Assembly (NCBI GenBank): GCA_023014335.1
Contig: JAECYW010000005.1
Coordinates: forward strand, 248,001 to 312,000
Direction of reading: 5' to 3'
Length of the DNA: 64,000 nucleotides
Source of the DNA: Galerina marginata
Taxonomy: Eukaryota > Basidiomycota > Agaricomycetes > Agaricales > Galerinaceae
Shown: in pieces, positions 11,821 through 22,799 of the stretch
Numbering within the stretch: position 1 is the first letter of the stretch
Layout: each line of letters opens with the position of its first letter
The notes under the pieces: model-generated
Database searches by the model: none
The model's input: only the letters and a program-made list of their open reading frames with translations
Told to the model about the DNA's origin: nothing
Position numbers and translations under genes: made by a program

Positions 11821-12519
11821 AGGGGAATTCAAAGTTGGCGCAACGGCCGTTTCGAAACGGTCGTTTCGTTTCACTTTTTTTCTGAGTTTAAATGAGGTTG
11901 ATGCCATCAATCACCACTCGGCAAACAGGAACGGCAGCAACATGTGTTCATCAAGGTAACTAACCCCGAAATGTTGATGCGGAGCAAACCGAACATGTCT
12001 GCTCGCTGTGTCAGACGATGAGCGCAACAATACCACCTTCTGTTAAATTAATTTAAGGCGCTTTTTTGAAAACCTACTTGAACAGCTGTATGGCTTAAGT
12101 ATACACCATAATTTACTTTTAATTCGAACAATTCATTCCACAGTAAAGGGAATTATGTTTTGATATTCTCCCTGTATTTTTCGCCTTTGAGCGACCTTAA
12201 TTGGGGATTTAATGTCATAAATGAGTATTTTAAGAGATAGTTAAAATATGTACAAGTTTTTACGACAAAATTATCTGATTTGAGGGATAGACAATCCAAG
12301 TGCTGTTCTCGCCGTGTCAGACAGCGAGCGGACAGGCTTCTTCTGCGGCCTCGGCAGCTATCAGGGCTGACGTGCGCAAAGAAGTTATTATTGGAACATG
12401 TGCGGCCGCCTTGTTTGCCGGGCTAGTGATTGATGGTATCAAACTCATTCAAACTCAGAAAAAAAGTGAAATTAAACGACCGTTTCGAAACGGCCGTTGC
12501 GCCAACTTTGAATTCCCCT
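11821..12519. mobile_element. 699-bp non-autonomous element with long terminal inverted repeats
   Basis: The first ~95 bp (AGGGGAATTCAAAGTTGGCG...) recur as the reverse complement of the last ~95 bp, with weaker inverted similarity continuing inward (a CGCTGTGTCAGAC-type block near 11998 and 12315). Each arm has a near-palindrome around TTTCGAAACGG. The element is flanked by AAT on both sides (11818-11820 and 12520-12522), a possible 3-bp duplication; a TA duplication with a GGGG terminus fits equally well. No transposase is encoded. It lies inside the KDZ element, upstream of the 9013-11597 gene. Confidence 0.85.
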
Positions 12520-12522
12520 AAT

Positions 12523-14101
12523 GCATTCATTGATGTTCCAACACATGTTGTTACCCGATTGCGCCTGTCCTCCCGGGCAGAGGATGATATTCACCCACAA
12601 GTTCGTTGAAGGCAAGGATTAGATTCTTTAGGTCTATTGGCCTAAGTAGACACTTCAGAAGGACCAAATACATGACGTTACTGTATTCAGTGACATGGTA
12701 CGATCGAAAACTAAGCACAGATTTGAAATTAATCTATAAATGAAGGTAATCTAGACTTAGAGTATCAAAAGAGTAAACATGGTCACCCCAGCTGTCACCC
12801 ATAGAATTTCATACTGCAAACAACATGAATGTATTCTAATAGAGCCAATAACGTTATTTCTTCAAAAGAACATTCACCCGGAAAAATTACGGAGCTACGG
12901 GCGAATTGTAAAATTGGTCGGGCAAAGTTAGAATAGGTCCGGGCAGGTTCAAATTTTGTTCCAGAGGGCTGAATGTCTACGATTGAGTTTTCATACACAG
13001 ATCCTTCAAATATATTATGTAGCCGAAGATTTGAAGGTTGATTTGGCGTTTTTCAATTTCGTGTTTCAAAAAGTTCAAAAGCTTGACTGAATTCATGTAT
13101 GCAACTATGAAGAGTCCTCGAAAACAACTTCCTAATTGGGATGACCATTTCTGAGTATCTGAATTTTGTTTAGGACATCCTATAATGCTTCTGGCCAAGT
13201 TTGAAAAGATTTGAACAAGATTTGGATGAGCTACATGTGTTCTGGTCCGGGGGGAAGACTGTTTTGATGCTCCAGAGATTACCTGACAATTGCATTTTTT
13301 TGCCACGGTTAAAAACCTTCGGTCTATGTGTGTTATAGATAGGTCCTAGTAAGGTTTTATTCAGCCACGAATTGAGCGGATTGGACCACGGCGGCTACCA
13401 CGGATCTCAGTTTTACCCAGCCGAATAATTCCCCATTTACTACCTCAATTGGACATGCTGTCATGAGAAAATTGGCAATATTATGAGTCAGATAGCAGAC
13501 ATTCATATGTACCATACAAGGTATGATTTTACGTGGCAGTCTGAGAGGTTCTTCCATTGGCATGGCTGGCATTCCGGGAGCGGACGGATTCCGGGAGCAG
13601 TGGGACCACAGCTCCACTGTGCTTCGAAATACAAATAATAACTGTATTTGGATTCGTGACAATTGTATTGCATGTGGATGAAATGTGTGGCTCACCAGTG
13701 TCACCGGGCCTTCATTCCATTGAGAATCCTAATACAAAGAGTAATTGTATTAGGCCACAACATTAGTGTGAAAGGTTCCGGCCGAGCGTAATGCCCTCTT
13801 ATCTATCCATCATTCTTAGGCCGCCCATGTACCAGGATTGCACTCATTGCTGTCCAATTACAAGTACGGCTATAGTTGGGATTATATTAGAACAAGGGGA
13901 AGGAATTGCCTATAAAATGGCCCGACATTTCGCATTGTTTAACAGTTAAATCTCAAGGCTGTAGAAAAGGAAACTTCCCGTGGTATACAGGTCAAAAAGG
14001 TTACCACCGAGATTGACCTAGGCCAGCCATCGGCCCGTGCGCAAGGGAGTCGTCCGAACATTGGTAGGGTCGCCGATACACCCACCGATGACGCTTCGAC
14101 A
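12523..14101. other. Intergenic stretch upstream of the KDZ transposase
   Basis: Only short open frames occur, all lacking recognisable domains. A TATA-like CTATAAAAT at about 13910 and an open frame joined to the transposase (reading KKVTTEIDLGQ, 13993 onward, splice donor after 14137) suggest that transcription begins near 13940. No initiating ATG for that extension is visible. An in-frame ATA at about 13987 could be a lost start codon. Confidence 0.5.
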
Positions 14102-17100
14102 ATGTTTCAAGAGCACGGGGCTGATAACTCAAGTCAGGTACATTTAAATATCCGCCCGGCCGGTGGAAAGGTACTCGCAATCTTCGGTGGCACTGTGAAC
14201 CTTCTGACTTACCTTTGACTTTTAGACTCAGGGAGATTTCCTTCTGGAATTTATTGCCCACAAGGAAGGAATGTTGGAGGCATTGTTGGCGACGTATGGC
14301 CTGCCCCCAAGCAGCACCTGCCAGAACTGCCGCAAACGGATCGGCCGGTGGCGCTGCAAAGATTGTTACCTCCACCCTCTTCTCTGCCGCGGATGTTGTC
14401 GCAATCAGCATATCAATCTTCCGTTCCATTGTCTAGAACGTTGGACGGGCAAGTTTTTTCAGCGGGCGGCCCTGTGGGAAGTCGGGGCATGGTTATGTGT
14501 CCCACATGCCGGCGAAGTATGCGCCACGTTAAAGGACGTCCTAAATCACATGGAATCAGCTGAACAACGTCGTGATCTACTGGAACAGGAAATTGTTGCC
14601 AAATTGGCATCTTTAACAGCCATCTTCCCAATGAATCGGCCGGCCGCAAAGCGACACCCGGCCGATCATGCGCAAACCGATCCTGACTTCCAATGGCAAA
14701 AGGTCACTCAGTGGAAGCAGAATATGGCCATGGATGATCCCGATGTAATGCCAGAACTTCAAAGTGTGGAAGACTCGGACGACGGCTACTCAGACGACGG
14801 CTTGGATGACGGCCGGTACACCATTGGCCGCAGTGATGTAAGTTGATTACAAAGCTCACACCATTCTTCCGATGTTAATTTCACCACGACAGGATCCTGA
14901 AGCCATGGACACCACCGACGACGGCTCTTCTAAGGATGAGGACCAAACGGCCGGAACGGGGGTGTATTCAGATACCTTTGGAGGTCTCCCGGAAGAGACG
15001 GAGCCGACCTTGGTCGATGATCCCGGTGATGATCAGGATTGGGATGATTTTGATCCTGACGAATCCGTCGAAGCCACCGGTAATCGGCTCGGGCAAGGCA
15101 TTCCTCATCAGAACGATCTGGGCCACCCATTTATTACTATCGTCGACACCACCGGAATTCATCACCTGCCATTTTTGACTTGCAATTGTCATGGGCCTGG
15201 ACTTGTCATCCAGGAATGCTTGTTTGCTGGGCTGCTTCCATCCAGTTTCAAGGTCATACACACGGTTTTCACCACTAGGTGCCTTAATGATTTTCGGATT
15301 CTGAATTTGGAATGTAAAACATCGGCATATCAGTATTATCAATGTCTCCGACGAATCACCAACCCAGCGAATCCATCTGCGGTTCCTGATCGATATGCTG
15401 AACTTCGCCGGGCCTCAAGGGAATGGCGTCATCTCAAGAAATTGAAGCAAAATGGATTCGGTCACAAAACAGAAACTCCTTCCACAGGGGAACTCAGTCT
15501 CTTTTGTCCTGCCTGTCCTCAGCCGGGGATCAATCTCCCATCCGATTGGCAAGACTCTGAGCATCCGTATGGTTCATCCGATGTTCCGTACACTCTATGC
15601 TAACAATTTCCCCAGTGAGGTATATACCCGGACGTTTGCAATGGATGGTAATTTTACGGCCGATCACCTCAAACAAAAGCGTCCGGGCAATGATGTGTGG
15701 CTTCTGGATGGTGAGGGTATGATCACGGATAGGACACGGTATAAAGAGCAGTTAAAGACGGCCTTCGAAAAATACACGGTACATTTCATCTGGCATCCGT
15801 TCCGTTGACCTAGTTGACATTAATGCATTGCAGAAAGCACCATGTGAACGAAATTTCCAAGCTGTTGAACAGGCAAACAGAACATCAACAACCAATGATG
15901 TTACAGGGATTGCCGGTGTTGCATGCGCTCGGCATGGTTGTTTTGCCCCCGGCTCGGTTTCGGACCTCCAGAAGGGTGAAAGGCAAATGAATGTTGATTG
16001 GGCCTTTTGCGAAGCAGTGAAGAACACCAATGTTCCTCTCAATCGGCAGGTATTGCTTCTATATGACATATACTGTCAATGGTCTATCAATTTCGAGGAG
16101 CGGTTGGCCAAAAGCCCCATGTTGTCACTTCCGGATGGTGTTACTGTCGATGGCGGCATTGGATTATTTCATGTCCATGGACATTGAGAGGAATGCCTTT
16201 ATCGATATGCAACATATTTTGTACCCTCGGCGGCGGTCGTCGATGGCGAGGTCCTGGAACGATTATGGTCTGTATTGAACCTAGTGTCCAGGTCCACAAG
16301 AACCGCCACACTGGCGCATCGGGCGGAAATTCTCGATGACCATATGAATGACAATAACTGGAAGAAGTTAATTGGAATGGGTGAGAGTTTGTAGATTGTT
16401 GCGTCATTCAGCCAATGTATATTTCCAATATAGTGGCACTTATTTGTAAAAGGTACAACACAGCCCGAGAGTCGGAACAAGAAACAAGAGGTTACTGGGA
16501 GGAATTAACGGAGTCTATGTCTCCTACAATAATCGAGCAATGGAAAAGGGATATAGAGCGAGCCGAATCACAGAGGCGAAAACACCCGAAAGGCATGGAT
16601 ATTATGGGAGCCAAGGGAACAAAGTGTTTGTTTGTTTTATTCCGAAGCCAGCTCTATTCTGAAATTCTTTACCCTTCAAATTATAGTGAAAACACGGGCA
16701 GATGTTGAATTGGATTTAGTGTCAGGACCGGCCGTCAACCAAACTTCGACCGTGCGCTGGCTCATGTCGGGATTGAATCTGGAGGAGGATCAGTAAGTTA
16801 AAAACACTTGTATCTTATGTTTCCTAACAATGCTTAGGCTTCACCTCCAAATTTACATCCATCACAAAGGACGATATCTTAGCCGAGCCGAAATAGTCGA
16901 TATCGCAGGCCGCCGGGATCGTCTACGTGTTCGGATAGAAAGATTTCAAAGGGAATCACTGGAAAAACTGGACGAAAATGCAACCGGATATATTCAGGAC
17001 GAGTCGGCCGATATCGAATTCTTTGACGCCGACCAATCTGGACAACCACCCGGACAACCCCCAGTGGAAGCCTTTCGCACTGAACCCGGTGCCGCCTCTG

Positions 17101-18064
17101 AAAAGCTCAAATTGGCGTTACCCTCAAGCTTCCCACCAGAATATCTCAAGAACTTGGGCCTGGAGGGATTAATCAAGCAGGAACTTCAACTACGTTATGG
17201 GCAAGCCAATGAAGCTCTGCAGGGCATCCGATTAGCAGTGGGACAACGATCATTCCAGTACACGTCAAATATGCGGGCCAGGGGCACGGTGGTGTAGTGG
17301 CATCACCGTGTAGAGCCTGTCATTGCACACCCTCGCCAGGCGCCGGAAATGCCTACTCGATGCACGCGTTCGAACCCAGCTTACATCGACATTTTGGCTT
17401 AGTATTTTTCCGAACAAATTTATTCACCACTACCGATCACCCTTGATTATATATCTCGCCAATACTCCCACTCTAACACACCAAACACATTCAAAATCCG
17501 ACACCAGTTGCCGGTTCAAAGCAGGCGAGCGTACGTCAGTCCGGCATAACAACACAGCAACCGTACAGTCCCATTTCGGAGTCAGGCGCCGCCACCAGCT
17601 GCCCCCTGGTCTGCCGCGCCCGGATATGGTGGTCCGAAAAAATGGCCGAGGATGACGTGACAAGCAACAGCGTGAGGAAATGCACTGTGGCTGAAAGTGC
17701 CGCCATCAGTCTTAACCCGCCGCTAGGCCGGACAGCGAATGTGGGAGGTTTACGTAGAGGGGAGGTCGGAGAGCGGGATTGGGTGTGAAAGACACGTGTA
17801 TGGATGCTTGTAGTAATAGTTCCCGACAACATAATTACTAACCGTAGCATTAGGACCTAAACATATCATCGCGGAGGTTATAACTTCCTCGGGGGGCCCG
17901 GTACCTCGGGGACGTTTCCGCTTCGGGCCGCCCACGTCATGGCCCAAAGCAGCTGCTCAAGTTTGATCGCTTACGAGCCGTACAGAGAGAATTTCGCTAA
18001 GTAGATAAAAATTGCATGTACATACCCTAACATATGGCTCAGCCACAAAGGGGGAGTTTGCGGA

Positions 18065-18101
<37 letters not shown>

Positions 18102-18715
18102 GCGGGCCGGTGAAGGCAATCCCGGTTTGAAAACCCGCAGCCGAGCCGCCATTCAAGGCCTCGGCCGTACAATATCGGCCCACCGCCGAGTTTATGTCAA
18201 GTGCCGTGCAGCCATGATGGTGCTGGGCTTAAGTCACGAGGATCAACAGGTGTATCGAAAGATTGAAGATACAGACGTTCGGACCGACACAAGCATTTTG
18301 GATCCAAATCGGCCGGGTGCCGCGAAAGAGCAGTTATCTTGGATTTTTACCTTTGGACGAGCTAGGAACGAGTCTCCATCAGATTTAACAGAATGTAAGT
18401 TCTTCGGCCGATCCAATTAGAACGGTTCATAATTGATTTGCAGATTACCGTGTTCACTGGCTTCGGGCGAGGGCTCATGCACGTCGGTGGGCAGAGGAGT
18501 TGCGCCTGACCGACCATGAAATGACATGGGTCGCAAGATTTTTCAGTTATAAATATGGCGGGTGGCAGAATTGCAGGGACTTTGCGGTGAACAAAAAATC
18601 GGCCGGAGCGGTTGCCTACGCGGAACGGCAAATGCATTTTTGGTTTGTCATGGCCCAGAAAGCCGACGGTGCATTTACAAAAGTGAACCCAGATTATGCC
18701 CCCATTACCAATTAA
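14102..18715 (+). pseudogene. KDZ (Kyakuja-Dileera-Zisupton) transposase with CxC2-like cysteine cluster, disrupted
   Basis: Exons: up to 14137, 14226-14837, 14893-15566, 15616-15778, 15834-16380, 16434-16625, 16687-16792, 16838-17279, [insertion], 18109-18394 and 18444-18715. From 14226 this gives 894 codons in phase. The head has CQNCRKRIGRWRC followed by CYLHPLLCRGCCRNQH, the cysteine cluster attached to KDZ transposases. Core motifs: YTRTFAMDGNFTADHL (first catalytic Asp region), GVACARHGCFAPGSV with LQKGERQMN, LLLYDIYCQWSINF, FHVHGH, DGEVLERLWSVLNLVS, ILDDHMNDNNWKKL, and the C-terminal YRVHWLRARAHARRW. Two lesions: an in-frame TGA at 16185-16187 inside the HVHGH-x-EECLYRYA motif, and a SINE-like insertion after residue A of NMRA at 17279. 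The splice donor at 16626 (GTTTGT) is weak. The start is uncertain: 14102 is the first in-frame ATG, but the frame extends upstream. Family role: cut-and-paste transposition of the whole element. Confidence 0.9.
17280..18095 (+). mobile_element. SINE-like retroelement inserted in the transposase gene
   Basis: About 816 bp lie between two copies of AAATATGCGGGCC (17267-17279 and 18096-18108), a 10-13 bp target duplication; part of the A-run is shared with the tail. The insert begins with a tRNA-like RNA polymerase III promoter: A box TGGTGTAGTGG at 17290-17300 and B box GTTCGAACC at 17368-17376. It ends in about 32 consecutive A (18067-18098). No reverse transcriptase is encoded. The A-to-B spacing (67 nt) is longer than in a plain tRNA, and the body is long for a SINE. 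Removing one duplication copy plus the insert restores the transposase frame exactly (NMRA joined to GEGNPGLKTR). Confidence 0.88.
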
Positions 18716-18856
18716 CTTGTACCCGTTAGTGCAGAATATCTATTTATGGAAATGTTTGATAAGCCTGTCACAATGTCACCACACGTGAAAATTGTTCAAC
18801 TTTGTTTCTTACCACAAACTATTCAACTGATTCAAAGATCTTCTGCCGATCCGACA

Positions 18857-20657
18857 ATGACATCCACTGCCAATCCTGACATTCCCTTCCATCCATTCTC
18901 CCCATGGAGTCCCATATGGATTTACGAAGATAACGCAGTATTGGACTGTCAAGATCAAATATACTACATGACAAGCCGCTTGCGAGCCATTCTTGTTGAT
19001 TATTTTCTGGACACTTTGTTTCTGGAAGATACTGAAAGAGCCTGGTGGAACAGCAATTTCCTGGAAGAGGTTGTGAGTATTTTGAGACTTCTTGCAGAAT
19101 CAGATTGATCCATGATATCTGCAGGCAATTGCCAATGGGCTTCTCGGCTGGGTAACGGCCATAGGTTCCACGCCCGACGTTCCATATATCCTAAGATCAA
19201 TTTGCGTCTACTCGGTTTTTTTAGATAAAACCTCGACCATTGGCTATACTGACGACATGCAAACTCTTTTGCTGACGAATCCCCAGCATATTGAGTCTCC
19301 GTACCTTCGCCCCGCGCCGGAATATTATAACCAATGGTGGAAAGCATATACGCCCGAGGCCCGCAGCTTACAATATAAAGAACTTCGTCTGGCGCAACAA
19401 CACCATATTTCGGTCGTGCCGTTGCCCGACCCGATACCCGAGCCGACGCCCGACCCAACCACCTACATGCCCGATCATTCTCCTCATCAATCTTTCACCG
19501 AGAATTACAAGGATTTCAACCCAGGTTACGTGGATCATTTGAATGCGCCAGATACCAGCCTCGCCGCCGACGAAGATATATATGATCCTGAACGGCATTG
19601 TGACAGATGCGACATCTACCGTGCACTTGCCATGAAGGCTACAACGGCTCTTCGGGAAACATCGACCCATGTCAAAGCTATGAAGCAGTATGCCGAATGG
19701 TCGGTAGCGACATCTCAACGCATGTGCTTTGGGCTAAAATTCTTGATAATGAAACGGCGCCGTCTCAAACGAGACATTGTTGTCACCGACTTGAAAAAGT
19801 GGGGAAAAAAGGCTTACCCGGACAAGGATAATGCCTCCTGCGAACGGTTTAGCGTCACCTATCCATCGGAATCAAGCCTCGAAATCGTCGGCCAGTCTCC
19901 GGGAGATAGCCAAGGTCCACTACTGTCTGCCCCGGGCAGTGCAATGTCGGACCCTGAAGAGGAATTCATTGTCATACCTGGCGGTTACCCTTTATCTGAA
20001 CTCGAACCCGAATTCGAACACTCGCCCGACATTCGTGATTGGATTTCCAAGCTTCACGGGCCGCCGACCGGTTGTCCGTTCGACCCCCTGTCGGACAGTT
20101 TGGCTCATTCACCACCGTCGAACGAAGTGGTTGACCTGCAGTCTGCCATTTATCAACTGGCAGATACCCCTCCTCCCATCGATCACGAAGGTATACGGAT
20201 GACCACAATGATTGAAGGGTTGGACCAGGCGATCAGCACCGGAACCTCTCTTTTACAGCAGCCACCGATCCCGCCAACCCATCAACCGCCGAGTCCGTTT
20301 GCCGCATCACCAACACCCCCGACACCGGTTCCATTTCCAGCTCCCCTAGCCACCCATCCGGGGAGTCAACCCTCTGTACCCGAACGGGAATGGAACACTC
20401 GGCCGCCGATAGTAACATCACCTCATGTCATCGGACGTGATACTGCAATGGATGTTGACCAGCCGATATCGCCGGCCGGTACCTTCATATCTTCAACAGG
20501 TCTCTCCGATCGATCAGTGGGACCCAATGAAGCAGAAGCAGATGATGAGGATGAAGACGGGGAGGATGAAGACGAAAATATGGACACCTATGAACATGGA
20601 AATCATGGGTCGGATGGATCGGAGCTGAATGAAAAGGATCCAGAATGTCAAATGTAA
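18857..20657 (+). CDS. Element-borne acidic-tailed protein downstream of the transposase, unknown function
   Basis: Exons 18857-19072 and 19125-20657 (582 residues), with one 52-nt intron between codons. The N-terminal 130 residues look folded (PWSPIWIYEDNAVLDCQDQI, RAILVDYFLDTLFLED, IANGLLGWVTAIG). Next comes a Pro-rich linker of PDPIPEPTPDP type, then a CDRCDIYRALAMKA segment leading into a helical stretch (STHVKAMKQYAEWSV) and a basic MKRRRLKRDIV patch. The last 250 residues are disordered and finish in an Asp/Glu run. It starts 142 bp after the transposase stop on the same strand and ends 47 bp from the convergent TET/JBP gene. An in-frame ATG at 18746 would add 37 residues; I chose 18857 because the codons before it look like untranslated leader. 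No family recognised. Confidence 0.65.
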
Positions 20658-20704
20658 TTCATCACATTTTATGTATTATATAGCTTGTTACCCTCTAATT
20701 TAGT

Positions 20705-21932
20705 TTACTTTGGTGTGTACCATCCAGGGATAGGTAACCCAAGCCTATTGTGAACCTTTTCCCTCATATAATATGCAATACATGCTCTATCCCCATCACA
20801 ATGAGCAGAATGTGATATAACCCGTCCGGCTAAGGCTACCACTGTGCCCGGGTTATAGTGGAATCGGACACCGATTCCTGGCAACTCCAAAAACCCCTCA
20901 CGGTATGATCCTAGTGCAACAAGAATATCCATGAAGGTTTTTCCAGTATTAGTGTCTCGGTGAACTGGTGTCACTCTGTTGCTAATGACTGATAGACCAT
21001 GGAATGGCGCAGTCCATATCTGCAACACTTCCAACAAGGCATTAGGATGGTCCACTCTCTCTGGTTCCTGGCTGAGTAATAGCATTGCTTGTTTGCCAGC
21101 TTCATACAGCTCGGGCTGTACCAGGCTTAAGATTCCGCCAATTAGGGCCGACGATTCCAGCATGCCGCTCAGCCATTGGCGAGCCGGTCCCTTCAAATAA
21201 TGTGCATCCGTCTACAAATAGAATTAGATCGGCCGATGAAATTAAGACGACTTCGTACGTCGTGTCCCTGCTCAAACCATGCCGGAGCAATGCTTGCTGT
21301 CCCCGGCCGAAGCCAGCCGGTGGACTGCGAACTGTAGTATTTCGGCCCACATCTCCAATTACTGCTGCTTTGATGTACCTTTAGCTCCGGTTGCAATTCA
21401 TGTAATCTGTTCCACATTAATGTCTACAACCGGTCAGCTTATTAGCCCGTCCGAACAGCAGCCTTCGACGTACTCTTCGGAACTTCGTCAGAACACCCGG
21501 GAGATACCATGCCAGTGCCTTTCCATTGACATCAGTAACCATACGCGGATATTCATATTCTTCAACCTCGTCATTTATGGGGGGGAATTCTTCAATTAAA
21601 GATTTCTCGGTTGATTCGTTCCGGCCGGTATTCCGAGTCTTGAGCCGTGCTGCATAATCTTCTACCGCCCAAGTTGTGCTGACTAGTTCAAGTAATCAAG
21701 CTACATCCCGACAGTTCAGTCATCTACCGGGAGACTTACTTCTCTTCTCCCAGGCTGCTGCTATTACATTCACTGCAAGGTCACAGTCAACCAGGAGTTC
21801 CATTGTCCACTCATTTGGAAATGGGACATGACTCTTGTCTTTCTTAAGGATGGAAAGGAGTTTATGATTCATATACTTTGCCACTTTTTCTGTCAAAGTC
21901 AGTATGGGTAGGCAAGGACTTGATTTTGTCAT
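20705..21932 (-). CDS. TET/JBP-family 2-oxoglutarate/Fe(II) dioxygenase (5-methylcytosine oxidase type)
   Basis: Exons from the 5' end: 21932-21740, 21682-21474, 21423-21259 and 21211-20705, giving 357 residues; introns 57, 50 and 47 nt with matching phases. The double-stranded beta-helix core is in the last exon. RVTPVHRDTNTG holds the iron ligands His273 and Asp275. GFLELPGIGVRFHYNPGTVV is the family-typical strand pair. VISHSAHCDGDRACIAYYMR supplies the distal His (323 or 326) and the 2-oxoglutarate-binding Arg331. Upstream, MVTDVNGKALAWYLPG and the TGWLRPGTASIAPAWF block match the N-terminal part of fungal TET/JBP proteins. Family members oxidise 5-methylcytosine stepwise in DNA; relatives on KDZ elements are known in basidiomycetes. 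No frame break is visible and the catalytic residues are present, unlike in the neighbouring transposase. Single-domain, no CXXC zinc finger. Confidence 0.9.
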
Positions 21933-22639
21933 GGTGAAAGTCGTAGCCAAGAGTAATTTCCTTTTAGAGAATCAGAACCATTTTCAATTAATATTCTAGT
22001 TATTCCCACAATTCATTCAATGCAGTGCTGGACGGCCGACCTGTTACATCTGGTACTCCGACAATTGACTTCATATGTTGTATCTATTTTACACGGGTCG
22101 TACGATCACACCGAATGCTTGGTATAAATATTGGGCGGCCGATCTTCCGCGACCCGGCCGATGTCTACAGGATTTATTGAACTTCAATTATTTGGGTGCT
22201 TAAACAGGAATAAAGTTCATTGACTACTTACCTCGTCGATATTCTGACTAGTCAACCAATGTTTACCTACTGCTACTCAGCTTTGCCGGCTGTCCGATAT
22301 AGGCACCTGTCGGTGAACCATAAACTTGTGTCATCCCTTCTTAACTTTCATCGGTAATTATTTGGATCCCACAATTCGTTTGTTACCGGTCATTTGCACC
22401 ATCCGGATGTGAGCCCCGCCTGGCGGCCGATCGATCTACTACCGTTCCATCCGCTTATGTCTACAATTTAAATTCTTGAAGGGAAATATTTCGCTCACAT
22501 AGTTTCACTTACTCCCACATATCCAATCATAATTATTGGGGTGTAGTTCAATCATCGGGCCATCATCTTGTCAATGCCGGTTGGCGACAGCCGCTCTTGT
22601 CTTGCGCAATACCTCTCACCTTTCAGCCTTAAGTGCAAA
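21933..22639. other. Right interior of the element, no gene recognised
   Basis: There is no frame of useful length. The stretch contains several CGGCCGA-type octamers (about 22034, 22136, 22155 and 22424), like the rest of the element. It would include the promoter of the TET/JBP gene. Confidence 0.4.
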
Positions 22640-22799
22640 GACTATAAGCTTACTCGTGGCTGCAGCTACATTGTACACCTATTAGCTTATCCATTGTCTA
22701 CCTTACATTGTATATCTATAAGCTACATCCGCTGTATCCATAGCCCCCGGTACATTGTCAAGAAATAGCTGTATCGTGGTAGAGGGTACATCATTACTA
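22640..22799 (-). repeat. Right terminal inverted repeat of the KDZ element
   Basis: The reverse complement reads TAGTAATGATGTACC, then ACGATACAGCTATTTCTTGA, CAATGTACC, CTATGGATACAGCGG and GTAGCTTATAGATATACAAT, each with a counterpart in the left repeat in the same order. TACATTGT occurs at least three times. The outer limit near 22799 is set by loss of similarity. Confidence 0.75.

Larger units (their letters stand above)
3030..22799. mobile_element. ~19.8-kb KDZ transposon carrying TET/JBP and accessory genes
   Basis: The boundaries come from an inverted repeat: about 160 bp starting at 3030 match, at roughly 75-85 percent by eye, the reverse complement of about 22640-22799. Both contain an ACGATACAGCTATT core, a (T/C)TTGACAATGTACC block and a GTAGCTTATxxATATACAAT block in the same order. 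Between them lie a KDZ transposase, a TET/JBP dioxygenase and four other genes on both strands. KDZ (Kyakuja-Dileera-Zisupton) elements linked to TET/JBP genes are known from basidiomycetes. I could not resolve a target-site duplication. Two younger elements are nested inside. The element lies between the start codon of the MBOAT gene and the F-box gene promoter. Confidence 0.8.

Noticed and set aside
12795..13704. Three - strand frames (69-115 codons) as possible genes
   Set aside because: No domain, no linking splice pattern and AT-rich composition; insufficient to call.
17280..17380. Genuine tRNA gene at the head of the 17.3-kb insertion
   Set aside because: The A and B boxes are good, but the spacing is too long, a cloverleaf cannot be drawn convincingly, and the sequence is part of a poly(A)-tailed, duplication-flanked element.
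18034..18420. Open frame through the poly(A) run into the transposase (poly-Lys protein)
   Set aside because: The first part is the tail of the retroelement; the second part is an internal exon of the transposase that happens to be in phase.
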